Assembly: GCF_006874765.1 (NCBI RefSeq)
Contig: NZ_CP040840.1
Span: forward strand, 482,501-515,000
Direction of reading: 5' to 3'
DNA length: 32,500 nucleotides
DNA from: Leptospira weilii
GTDB lineage: Bacteria > Spirochaetota > Leptospiria > Leptospirales > Leptospiraceae
Positions 1 to 28,534 of this stretch are shown here, in pieces. The first letter of the stretch is position 1, and every line of letters begins with the position of its first letter. Below the pieces are notes generated by a model. That model saw only the letters and a list, made by a program, of their open reading frames with translations. It did no database searches and was not told the DNA's origin. The position numbers and the translations under genes are program-made.

Positions 1-1
1 T

Positions 2-1804
<1,803 letters not shown>

Positions 1805-1830
1805 AATGACTATACTTTTCTTAGCGATAG

Positions 1831-2269
1831 GCAAAGAACCATAACGTTACCCACAAATTAAGAAGACTTTTGGGGTAATAAGGATCAAAAACTGGTATTT
1901 TTCAAGTGTTCCGACGTGTTAGTGATTAGGGGTTAGATTTTAGTGGATAGAACTTTACATACAATAAAACGCAAGTGTTCCGACAAGAATGAGACTTTTT
2001 ACTTGCAAGAAGTATGATTTTCTGATAGAGAAAAACCTTCCGAGTTTTCCCCGCCTCCAAACTCAGCGCCTCGCTCTTCAGCAGAGCTCGTCATCCCACC
2101 CAAAAATAAGGGAAACTCAGGCACAACGCTTCCTAAACTCAGTAAACACCTTCCTATGGGTCGGTGTTTAGGGCGCGTCGTGGGAACTAAGTTTCACAGA
2201 GGATTTGTCGGAATTCCGACAGATTTATCTTCGGATCCAAGTACTTGTTGGTTGGTTATGGCAAAGAAC
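1831..2269 (+). repeat. MITE-like repeat copy A with 9-bp target duplication
   Basis: A non-coding element of about 421 bp (1840-2260) is flanked by an exact 9-bp direct repeat, GCAAAGAAC, at 1831-1839 and 2261-2269. Its ends are CATAACGTTACCCACAA and a degenerate inverted copy ending GTTATG. The first ~130 bp and last ~85 bp match copies B, C and D in this window. Inside are a 16-bp palindrome (TGTCGGAATTCCGACA, near 2205-2220) and a hairpin with an 8-bp stem, TAAACACC/GGTGTTTA (2143-2150 and 2163-2170). A 13-bp direct repeat, CAAGTGTTCCGAC (1903-1915 and 1972-1984), brackets a 56-bp insertion not seen in the other copies. A 60-codon ORF at 1989-2171 is repeat sequence, not a credible gene. 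No transposase is encoded, so movement would need one in trans; that is inference. Confidence 0.85.
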
Positions 2270-2375
2270 GTTTTTCGGAAATGGCAATCGGAGAATTCAA
2301 GCGGAAGTTTTATCCGGATGAAATGAAATAAAATTGGTTTTGGCAAAATTAGAAGAATTGACGCATATTATTCTC

Positions 2376-3673
<1,298 letters not shown>

Positions 3674-3674
3674 T

Positions 3675-3762
<88 letters not shown>

Positions 3763-3788
<26 letters not shown>

Positions 3789-4428
3789 AAACAGAAATAA
3801 GAACGTGGCTGGTTTGGGCTTGATTCAGAAACATTACAAGAAACTTGTTCTATATGAATCGAATAAAATTCAAAAAATCTATTTTTATCTCGTTCTAACT
3901 TTTTCCACGATGATATTTTTCAATTGTGATAAGCCGAAAGAAATCAGTCCTGACGAATTTCAGACTTTGATTCGAAAGAGTTCGGATCTACACGTTGTTA
4001 CGTATCTCGGTATAGAGGAAGAAAAGGCGATTCTAAAAGTTTCGACTCGACCTTCTATCGATTCAAAAAAATGGAAGGACGAATATTTTTACGCAAGAAA
4101 AACTCCCGGCTTAGATCTTTGGATTGATGAGAACATTTATGGAATCACTACTTCCAACTTTACAAAACTTTATTCCTATATTTTGTCTTTGGATAATAAG
4201 GAATTTCAGTTCGGAAAATGGACGATTCTAACGAGGGATCACCTTAAGGACAAAGTAGAAAACAAGGGAATTCGTATTACAGTTAAAAGATATACCTATT
4301 TCATCTTCGAAATGTCCGGTCCGAAGATTCGGTATTACTCTCTGAGTATGAAACGCGATCCGCATGACGGTATTCAATATAAAAAGTTATGGCGAGAACT
4401 TGTAAGTCATATTCAGCAAGAACGGTAA
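3763..4428 (+). CDS. Putative lipoprotein, start uncertain, possible frameshift in signal peptide
   Basis: No known family is recognised. The coordinates give the largest open frame (TTG start); the real start is unclear. In frame, a hydrophobic stretch (YFYLVLTFSTMIFFNC) leads to a plausible spirochaetal lipobox cysteine. The mature part of about 165 aa is hydrophilic and rich in aromatic and charged residues. No in-frame ATG precedes the hydrophobic stretch. However, ATG at 3854 in another frame reads MNRIKFKKSIFISF and then stops, which is just the basic beginning such a signal peptide needs. A single-base loss in the A or T runs near 3872-3887 would explain this. The ORF fills the gap between the HEPN fragment and the MNT gene and overlaps the HEPN fragment by 26 bases, which suggests it arrived with the insertion. 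It may be a pseudogene. Confidence 0.5.
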
Positions 4429-4451
4429 TTGAGCATCGGGATGAAACTAAA

Positions 4452-4811
4452 ATGAGCGTTATTGTTTATCCAAAACGGGATCCGCTTGGCGGCATGAGCC
4501 GGGAAGAGTTGATGGAGAAAATTCGATTTTTGATCCAAGATAAAACGATCGAAGCCTATCTTTTTGGAAGCATTGCACGAAATACCCAAAATGCTTACAG
4601 CGATGTGGACTTAATTTTAATTCTGGATACCAAAGTCCCTTTTCTCAACAGACCGGAATTGTTTCCCGAACTTCTCGCTCTTCCCGTCGAACTCAATCTA
4701 TTCGTATATACGCCCCAAGAGTGGGAAAAAGCCAGGGATCAAAGCAAGTATCCCGGGTTCTGGAAATCCGTCTTTGAGGATATGATTCCGTTGATTCAGA
4801 ACTTATCCTAA
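4452..4811 (+). CDS. MNT-type nucleotidyltransferase (HEPN-MNT antitoxin)
   Basis: This is a 119-aa minimal nucleotidyltransferase. The signature GS-I-A-R...D-V-D (LFGSIARNTQNAYSDVDLIL) holds the nucleotide-binding Gly-Ser and the two metal-binding Asp residues. A later acidic strand (VELNLFVY) is where family members carry the third carboxylate. The ATG at 4452 is chosen over an in-frame ATG at 4389 because the N-terminus then begins just ahead of the domain, and 'gggatga' gives a modest ribosome site. Such proteins act as antitoxins, often AMPylating the HEPN ribonuclease partner. Here the HEPN gene is reduced to a short 5' fragment upstream, so this is probably an orphan antitoxin. It converges on the cytochrome c peroxidase gene. 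Confidence 0.85.
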   Translation: MSVIVYPKRDPLGGMSREELMEKIRFLIQDKTIEAYLFGSIARNTQNAYSDVDLILILDTKVPFLNRPELFPELLALPVELNLFVYTPQEWEKARDQSKYPGFWKSVFEDMIPLIQNLS

Positions 4812-4830
4812 AACCGTCGGTCTTCGGACA

Positions 4831-4866
4831 AAAAAATACCGGCTAATCGCATAAGCAACCGCCGGT
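4831..4866 (-). terminator. Rho-independent terminator of the cytochrome c peroxidase gene
   Basis: On the minus strand, 37 bases past the peroxidase stop, a 6-bp stem ACCGGC/GCCGGT (4861-4866 with 4838-4843) is followed directly by A and a run of seven T. The loop is 17 bases and can partly pair with the stem flank. The position between two convergent genes fits an intrinsic terminator. Confidence 0.75.
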
Positions 4867-4903
4867 TGAATAGGTTTCAATTCTGTAAGTCCAGTGAATC
4901 AGA

Positions 4904-5920
<1,017 letters not shown>

Positions 5921-5936
5921 ATCGGTTACTCTCTTA

Positions 5937-5959
5937 TATTTTAGAATAATTCTAAAATA
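5937..5959 (-). promoter_or_regulatory. PerR/Fur-like operator upstream of cytochrome c peroxidase
   Basis: A perfect palindrome centred on 5948 has the 7-1-7 core TTAGAATAATTCTAA (5941-5955), with 4 further complementary bases on each side. The known Bacillus PerR box is TTATAATnATTATAA, so 13 of the 15 core positions match. It covers the expected transcription start of the promoter at 5962-5990 and ends 17 bp before the ATG, a typical repressor position. Binding by PerR rather than another Fur-family protein is inferred. Confidence 0.75.
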
Positions 5960-5961
5960 AG

Positions 5962-5990
5962 ATTTTATTTAAAAATATACTGAGTTGCAA
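5962..5990 (-). promoter_or_regulatory. Sigma-70-type promoter of cytochrome c peroxidase
   Basis: On the minus strand, TTGCAA (5985-5990) and TAAAAT (5962-5967) are separated by exactly 17 bases. The predicted start near 5955 falls inside the palindromic operator. Confidence 0.65.
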
Positions 5991-6004
5991 TTCTTTTTCA
6001 AATC

Positions 6005-6964
<960 letters not shown>

Positions 6965-7308
6965 AGAATTCTCCTAGATGGGGATTTGTAATGAAGACGT
7001 GCCGATTGTCATTTGTATGTGGACCATTTTATAACGAATTGTCTTTTGTTATGATCGTTTAATCATTGATATCCGTTGAGGGATTCTCGCGCGGCGATAA
7101 GAAACTCAAGATACGCATTTTTCCATAAATAGATATTGGAATAGTACGCGGGATTTCTTTATTGATATTATCGATTCCGTTAAGTCAAGAAGTTCCTATT
7201 TCACAATTAGCTTACGCTTGAGAACGTATTTGTTCGAAGGCTTCATATCGGGATTGTTGCGAGATTCGTTGCTCTTTTTGATAAGACAGAATTTTCTTGT
7301 AAAAACCG
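6965..7308. other. Intergenic region between divergent MBL hydrolase and MotA-like genes
   Basis: AT-rich sequence of 344 bp. The only clear signal is the hydrolase's ribosome site at its left edge. No RNA gene, strong hairpin or credible ORF was seen; promoters for both genes must lie here but could not be placed with confidence. Confidence 0.5.
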
Positions 7309-8067
<759 letters not shown>

Positions 8068-8576
8068 GAATTTTATAATTTACTCATATTTTTCTCCGAA
8101 AATTTATCTCGAAAACTCACGCTTAGTTGTCTCGGAATGTAATTTTACTCGGGACGATTTTTAAGATGGGAATATTGGGAGGAATAAAAAAACGGAAACA
8201 AACGTTATTACTGCTCGGACGCGTGAAAAGAAGACTGTAATAAGTTTGTTTCAAAATTTAGAATGTTAGATTTTCTTCAAAAAAACAGCGATTCTGGATT
8301 CGGCGCAATTTTGTGAGCGCTTCTATATCTTTGCAAAGACCGTCCGTTAATTTTTGATACCATTTTCATGCGTTCGAGTAATAGAACGTGAAATTCGAAA
8401 TATACGTTTTTTCTCGGATCGAATCTGACATTCTCCGAGTATCTCTTTTATATGAATTTATTTTCGAAAGCTCGTTTCATTCTATAAAATTTAATGCGAA
8501 GTTCCATCCCGACTTGAATAAATTCTTTACAATTTTAAAATCTCTCGGACACTTCCCTTTCACAGGGAAACATACG
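8068..8576. other. Intergenic region upstream of the secreted repeat protein
   Basis: About 509 bp with no credible gene. The frame of the next gene stays open back to 8388, but that stretch looks non-coding: it has no ribosome site and would bury a good signal peptide. A 24-codon frame at 8166-8240 (MGILGG...) has no supporting features. No MotB-like sequence was found here. Confidence 0.5.
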
Positions 8577-9917
<1,341 letters not shown>

Positions 9918-10550
9918 GATAAACTCAAACCTCGCGAATAAAATCTTTCGATTTTCGTCGAAAACATTTTTAACGTTAAGAGCCCTTACGGGCATGTTTT
10001 CATGGGTAGTTTATGTGCGGGTTTGTTAACGATCGATCTTTTTCGTTGTTCAATCCCCACATTGATTAGTTCAAATTAAAAAAGAAATTTATCTAAAAAT
10101 TATCTCAAAGATGACCGGAGTCGGAATTTTAGGCAAAGATAAAGTGTTTTTGAGATAATCTCTACTTTCGTTTTTACTCGACGCGAGTTTGCATCGCCGG
10201 ATTTAGGAAGTATCGTAAACATTTTAGGTTGATCAATTCTGAGAGTTATTGATTTTATCGACAAAAATCTTTTTGAGTAAGACCGCTTTAAATTAACGTG
10301 AGCAGGGTCGTAAGAAAGTTTGGGCGAATAAGAAACTAAAGTGCAACGACTCCCTTGAACTCAGGCGCAGAGCTTTCCTAAACTCAAATCTCGCTCCCGA
10401 AGGGTCGCTGCGGATCGTTGTCGCAGCTCGCGAGTTTCATAGATAAAATGGTTCGCGACCTGTCGAACGACCCTTAAGGAGTGAGACACTGAGTTCAGAG
10501 AGCGATCAATCCATCGAACGACCCAGGAAACTCAGCGAATGTCTCTCTAT
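9918..10550. other. Gene-free, repeat-derived intergenic region
   Basis: No credible ORF was found. The left part holds an 11-bp inverted repeat, ATTATCTCAAA (10099-10109) and TTTGAGATAAT (10149-10159). The segment 10357-10409 nearly matches the core of repeat copy B (15912-15963), including the shared CTCGCTCCCGAAGGGTCGC. The right part is made of short GAACGACCC- and ACTCAG-containing fragments of the same repeat style. It looks like accumulated repeat debris ahead of the insertion sequence. Confidence 0.6.
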
Positions 10551-10621
10551 CATAACGTTACCCACAAGTAATGGGATCTCAAGATCAATTTGTCGGAATT
10601 ACGACAAAATCCTCCGTGAAA
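10551..10621 (-). repeat. Truncated, inverted copy E of the MITE-like repeat
   Basis: This is the reverse complement of the right end of copies A-D. It begins CATAACGTTACCCACAAGTA, continues through the TGTCGGAATTACGACA palindrome region, and ends in the GTGAAAC segment that in intact copies reads GTTTCAC. The rest of the element is absent: IS sequence starts at 10622, and no matching half appears after the IS right end at 11494. Confidence 0.75.
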
Positions 10622-10678
10622 CTAAGAACCGGTCTCAAAACTCCTTGTACTTTGAGAGTGTAGTACTATAATTGTGAA

Positions 10679-11026
10679 ATGGACAAATATTATTCAGAGA
10701 TTCCCGAGGGACTTTGGAAACAAATAGCCCCTTTGAACCCAAAAGAGAAGTCAAAGCCGAAAGGTGGTCGCAATCGCGTTCCAACAAGAGTCGTAATGGC
10801 AGGTATCATCTATCGAATGAAAACAGGCTGTCAGTGGCGTGCAATTCCGAATGACTTTGGATCGGGTCAAACTTGTCACAGAAGATTTCAAGAATGGGAA
10901 CGAGCGGGAGTATTCAAAAAGATTTATAAATCTATTTTAAAATATTATGATGTGAAGAATAAGATAGCTTGGGATTGGGCTTCGATGGATTCCGCAATGG
11001 TCAAGGCTCCCAAAGGGGGAGTTTAA
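10679..11026 (+). CDS. IS5-family transposase, N-terminal part (orfA)
   Basis: This 115-aa frame starts MDKYYSEIPEGLWKQIAPL. It has the N-terminal helix-turn-helix region typical of IS5/IS427 transposases (GIIYRMKTGCQWRAIPNDFG and CHRRFQEWERAGVF). It ends in the first catalytic strand, where the Asp of SMDSAMVKAP is the first D of the DDE triad. It stops shortly after the C-rich/G-rich run CCCAAAGGGGGA. Full transposase needs a -1 shift into orfB at about that point, a common control in this IS group. Alone it may act as a DNA-binding regulator. Confidence 0.88.
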   Translation: MDKYYSEIPEGLWKQIAPLNPKEKSKPKGGRNRVPTRVVMAGIIYRMKTGCQWRAIPNDFGSGQTCHRRFQEWERAGVFKKIYKSILKYYDVKNKIAWDWASMDSAMVKAPKGGV

Positions 11027-11475
11027 CCGGGAAAAATCCTACAGACCGTGCCAAATTGGGAGTTAAACGGCATATTCTTACGGATGGAAACGGAATTCCA
11101 TTGGCAATTACGTTGAGCGGAGCGAACGTTCATGATAAACGCAATGTAAAAGATACATTGAATTCCATCTTGGTTTTTTCCGGAAGAAAAAGAAAAAAAC
11201 CAAAACACCTTTGTTTAGATAAAGGTTATGACTTCAAAGATATAGAAGCATTGATCAAAAGAAGAAACATTCGACCTCATATTCGGAAAAAAGGTGAAAA
11301 ACCTCTCATTGGTAAATACAAAGGAAAACCTAAACGTTGGGTCGTTGAAAGAACAAATAGTTGGCATAATCGATTCAGAGCTATTTTGATTCGCTGGGAA
11401 AGAAAAGCAGAAAACTATCTGGCTTCTCTTTATCTTGCAAGCTCAATCGTTGTTTTTAACTTTTTTAATAGGTAG
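10969..11475 (+). CDS. IS5-family transposase, C-terminal part (orfB)
   Basis: The frame is -1 relative to orfA and overlaps it by 58 bases. It carries the rest of the catalytic domain: GKNPTDRAKLGVKRHILTDGNG, the second Asp in LCLDKGYD, and the Glu of the YREK-like region in RWVVERTNSWHNRFRAILIRW. The 168-aa coordinates give the open frame. True orfB sequence probably begins near the AAAGGGGGA slip site, because upstream of it the frame reads as an out-of-phase shadow of orfA. Together with orfA it would give a transposase of about 265 aa, normal for the family, so the element could still be active. Confidence 0.85.
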   Translation: MGLGFDGFRNGQGSQRGSLTGKNPTDRAKLGVKRHILTDGNGIPLAITLSGANVHDKRNVKDTLNSILVFSGRKRKKPKHLCLDKGYDFKDIEALIKRRNIRPHIRKKGEKPLIGKYKGKPKRWVVERTNSWHNRFRAILIRWERKAENYLASLYLASSIVVFNFFNR

Positions 11476-11615
11476 TTTTGAGACCGGTTCTTAGCAAATT
11501 TATATTTAAATCGAATTGAAACAAAAGAAGAACATAAGACAAAGCCCCCAAAATAAGGTAGAGACCATTTCAAACCGAGCGAAATTTGAAAAGGGAACGC
11601 TCGTCTAAAATTTCT

Positions 11616-11647
11616 AAACTTTATGTTTTTTGAGAAACATAAAGTTT
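11616..11647 (-). terminator. Strong hairpin downstream of pirin gene
   Basis: A perfect 13-bp stem (AAACTTTATGTTT, 11616-11628, with AAACATAAAGTTT, 11635-11647) encloses a 6-base loop. It starts 19 bases past the pirin stop. There is no long T run on either side, so it is a probable rather than classic terminator. Confidence 0.6.
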
Positions 11648-11666
11648 TACATTAGAATAAAATGTT

Positions 11667-12551
<885 letters not shown>

Positions 12552-12623
12552 AAATCAAGCGCTCCTCTCGCTTTCTGGTCGCGATGCAAATACTTTATTG
12601 AGATAAATATAACGGTTGGAATC

Positions 12624-13097
<474 letters not shown>

Positions 13098-13163
13098 TTT
13101 TTTGATTCAAATTCCTCTTGCTTAATTTAATTTTTTTAGAAAGAATATTCCCGGTTTGAATCC

Positions 13164-14858
<1,695 letters not shown>

Positions 14859-15244
14859 AAACAATTCCACTTCGACTCAACTTACAGTTCGATAAATCGG
14901 GTCGACAACTTTCGATTTTTTTATTTCATTACTCAGCTCTATATAATAGAGTGTGCAAAATTCTGCGTCTAACGCCGGATTTGTGTTCAAATTGACGGTA
15001 TTCTATTTCATAGGGATCGGTAGCGAATTTTCAGGCCGACTCCTGGTTCAACATAGCCGATTCTATATACGATTTCGGATTTCGGTCAAAATTTTTTAAG
15101 CGCCGAATTTGATCGTTTCGTAAAATCGATATAAGGTTTTTTCTTGCACCGAAAAATCATTTTGCAAAAAATCGGATTAAATTCAGAGTCGTAAAACGAT
15201 TCTTCATATATTCTTTAAATATAATATTACTTAGGAAAATTTAA
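14859..15244. other. Intergenic region between kinase and tpx
   Basis: About 386 bp of AT-rich DNA with no credible ORF. A short hairpin with stem CTCTA/TAGAG lies near 14937-14951. A TATAAT at 15220-15225 is a plausible -10 box for tpx, but no good -35 sits at the right distance. AGGA at 15232-15235 is the tpx ribosome site. No PerR-like palindrome was found here. Confidence 0.5.
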
Positions 15245-15746
<502 letters not shown>

Positions 15747-15760
<14 letters not shown>

Positions 15761-16068
15761 CCAACCCACAAATTAAGAAGGCTTTTGGGATAATAAGAAT
15801 CAAAAACTGATATTTTTCAAGTGTTCCGACAAGAATGAGGCTTTTTACTTGCGAAAAGTATGATTTTCTGATAGAGAAAAGTCTCCCGAGCCCCACCACC
15901 CAAAGTCGGGAGAAACTCAGGCACAACGCTTCCTAAACTCAAATCTCGCTCCCGAAGGGTCGCGAGATAGGTCGCTCTGTGGGGCGTAGTTTCACAGAGG
16001 ATTTGTCGGAATTCCGACAGATTTATCTTCGGATCCAAGTACTTGTGGATAAGGTTATGAGGCGGCCC
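15747..16068 (+). repeat. MITE-like repeat copy B, inserted in the tpx 3' end
   Basis: The element is about 304 bp (15756-16059), flanked by AGGCGGCAC (15747-15755) and AGGCGGCCC (16060-16068), a 9-bp duplication with one mismatch. The left end is TGTAACCAACCCACAAAT and the right end is TACTTGTGGATAAGGTTATG. Ends match copies A, C and D; the core differs and contains CTCGCTCCCGAAGGGTCGC, shared with 10357-10409. The intact 16-bp palindrome TGTCGGAATTCCGACA is present near 16006-16021. An ORF of 91 codons across it on the minus strand is not credible as a gene. Confidence 0.85.
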
Positions 16069-16337
16069 AGGTGGCACCATCACCTTACCCACAAATTAAG
16101 AGGGCTTTTGGTATAATAAGGATAAAAAACTGATATTTTTCAAGTGTTCCGACAAGAATGATACTTTTTACTTGCAAGAAGTATGATTTTTTGATAGAGA
16201 AAAATTTCCCGAGTCTTTCCGCCTCCACCCCCACCCAAAAATAAGGGTGGGAACTAAGTTTCACAGAAGGTTTGTCGTAATTCCGACAGATTTATCTTCG
16301 GATCCAAGTATTTGTGGGTAAGGTTATGAGGTGGCAC
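16069..16337 (+). repeat. MITE-like repeat copy C with perfect target duplication
   Basis: This 251-bp element (16078-16328) is the shortest copy in the window. An exact 9-bp duplication AGGTGGCAC flanks it (16069-16077 and 16329-16337). Its ends share a perfect 15-bp inverted repeat, ACCTTACCCACAAAT. The centre holds a hairpin CCCACCC/GGGTGGG (16230-16236 and 16245-16251). The target duplication of copy B abuts that of copy C directly, so the two insertions occupy neighbouring 9-bp targets. Confidence 0.88.
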
Positions 16338-16354
16338 TGTAGAAAATCCAAACC

Positions 16355-16389
16355 TTACGGCTTGTTCGAAATCGAATATCAAGCCGTAA
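16355..16389 (+). terminator. Hairpin, probable original tpx terminator
   Basis: A 10-bp perfect stem TTACGGCTTG (16355-16364) with CAAGCCGTAA (16380-16389) has a loop that can itself form TTCGA/TCGAA. There is no T run directly after it. It lies 13 bases after the TAG that reads as the ancestral tpx stop (16340-16342), but about 595 bp from the present stop because copies B and C lie between. Confidence 0.55.
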
Positions 16390-16566
16390 AGATGTATATG
16401 GATTTGCGTTGATAACTCAGCAAATACCTTTGGCGTTTAGGAGTTAAGAACAATCATCGAAGAAAAAATGTCTCAACAAAGTTAGAAGCGCTGAAAGTTA
16501 AGATCAGAGTGCCATTTTCAAAAATCATACTATACTCCAATAGAAAGAATCAAATCGCTTGGGCCT

Positions 16567-17730
<1,164 letters not shown>

Positions 17731-17809
17731 CAAATCCTTACTCAAGACAAAGTATAAACGCCCTGTATAGAACGAATTGTAATTCGGTAAATATAAAATT
17801 TTTTATATA

Positions 17810-17840
<31 letters not shown>

Positions 17841-17912
17841 AGAAACAAAATCGCCAAACAATGACAGGATTACGGGAATGGCACATATAAGAGACATAGA
17901 ACCATAAAACTT

Positions 17913-18338
17913 TCATTCTAAAAGATTTTCGGGTAGGAGGCGAACTTTATATTTTGAGGCCATCTTTTTCAAGGATTCATCGTCGATGAAGTGAGTATTT
18001 TTTCCGTTATGATAGTTTTCCACGGTGACTACGAAAACCGCATATCCGAATTGGGACGCGATTTGAAAATAGGGCTTTATTTCCCAAGAAAGAGTAAACG
18101 TGTTATCCAAGAAAATTTTCGAGGCCCCGTTCTCCGCTTCTTTACGAGCTTGTTCCTCACAGTATTTATATGCGAGATGGTTCTTCTTATGATCGAAATT
18201 GTATTCTTTCGTTTTTGGATCCGTAAAGTAGTCGTCCACGCTGAAAATGGGATATCTCCCGTTTTCGGACAAGAGTTTGGCGAGCGTACTTTTACCGGCT
18301 CCCGGTAGGCCTCTGAGTAAGATGAGTGACTTTTCCAC
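17913..18338 (-). CDS. P-loop kinase/ATPase (AAA_33-type)
   Basis: This 141-aa P-loop NTPase has Walker A GLPGAGKST at residues 10-18. The segments FSVDDYFTD and IFLDNTF hold acidic residues placed as in the small-molecule and RNA-end kinase group that also includes zeta-toxin-like and NEDD4BP2-like proteins. A lid-like basic region (YHNGKNTHFIDDESLKKMASKYK) follows. It probably phosphorylates a small molecule, nucleoside or nucleic-acid end; the substrate is unknown. No antitoxin-like gene is next to it. It is divergent from the small gene at 18435. Confidence 0.8.
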   Translation of the reverse strand: MEKSLILLRGLPGAGKSTLAKLLSENGRYPIFSVDDYFTDPKTKEYNFDHKKNHLAYKYCEEQARKEAENGASKIFLDNTFTLSWEIKPYFQIASQFGYAVFVVTVENYHNGKNTHFIDDESLKKMASKYKVRLLPENLLE

Positions 18339-18339
18339 G

Positions 18340-18373
<34 letters not shown>

Positions 18374-18434
18374 GCCTATAAGAAACATCCAGCGGGAAAT
18401 TCTTTCGTATTTGAAAGAGCGTGAACACAATAGA

Positions 18435-18677
<243 letters not shown>

Positions 18678-18686
18678 AAAAATTAT

Positions 18687-18795
<109 letters not shown>

Positions 18796-18859
18796 TTCAC
18801 TGTCAACGAAAAAGATCGGAAGCGGCTCATTCTCCCCGAATCATTGTTAGGGAGAGATC

Positions 18860-19526
<667 letters not shown>

Positions 19527-19871
19527 ACTCTTTTTCGAAATCCTACCTTCAAATGATTTCAAGTAATTTTCGGTTGACAACCGGCGGTTTTAAATTTCAC
19601 GGCGGGTTTCTAAATTTTGACCGGAATTCTATTTCGAAAAATTTCTAATACTTTACAAAGATACGGTCGTTTCTATTGTCTTTCTTGAGGTCTGAAAAGG
19701 TAATTAACCGTTTCCAAAGGGAAATTTAGTAAGTCGCGATAATTTCAATTTCGGATTTTCTTGTACGATTTCGTCTCAAAAATCTTTTTGTTGTTTCAAA
19801 GCGTAATGTGAAGGAATGAATGTTTCTTTTTGAGATAGCCTCTGATTGAATATTGGGCTTTAGGACGAGCG
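19527..19871. other. Intergenic region upstream of PBP1A
   Basis: About 345 bp of AT-rich DNA without a credible ORF. TTTTTGAGATAGCCTCT near 19827 resembles TTTTTGAGATAATCTCT at 10147, a short shared motif of unknown meaning. AGGA upstream of 19872 is the ribosome site of the next gene. Confidence 0.45.
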
Positions 19872-25730
<5,859 letters not shown>

Positions 25731-25749
25731 TGTAAAAGCATTCTTGCTC

Positions 25750-28515
<2,766 letters not shown>

Positions 28516-28534
<19 letters not shown>

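Larger units (their letters stand above)
10622..11494 (+). mobile_element. Complete IS5-family (IS427-like group) insertion sequence
   Basis: The 873-bp element is bounded by perfect 21-bp terminal inverted repeats (10622-10642 and 11474-11494) that begin CTAAGAACCGGTCTC. It holds two overlapping reading frames for one DDE transposase. A TA sits just inside each outer end, so the true element may be two or three bases shorter with a TA target duplication. No longer direct repeat flanks it. It is inserted in a broken copy of the window's MITE-like repeat. Confidence 0.88.

Noticed and set aside
1989..2171. 60-codon ORF beginning MRLFTCKKYDFLIEKNLP
   Set aside because: It lies wholly in repeat copy A; the same beginning recurs in copy D at 31045 because the DNA is repeated, and the frames diverge or break in copies B and C. 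No ribosome site.
8388..8576. Upstream extension of the secreted repeat protein's frame
   Set aside because: It would place a good signal peptide 63 residues inside the protein; ATG 8577 has a ribosome site and fits.
15817..16092. 91-codon minus-strand ORF across repeats B and C
   Set aside because: It crosses two insertion junctions and has no homology or ribosome site; it is a by-product of repeat sequence.
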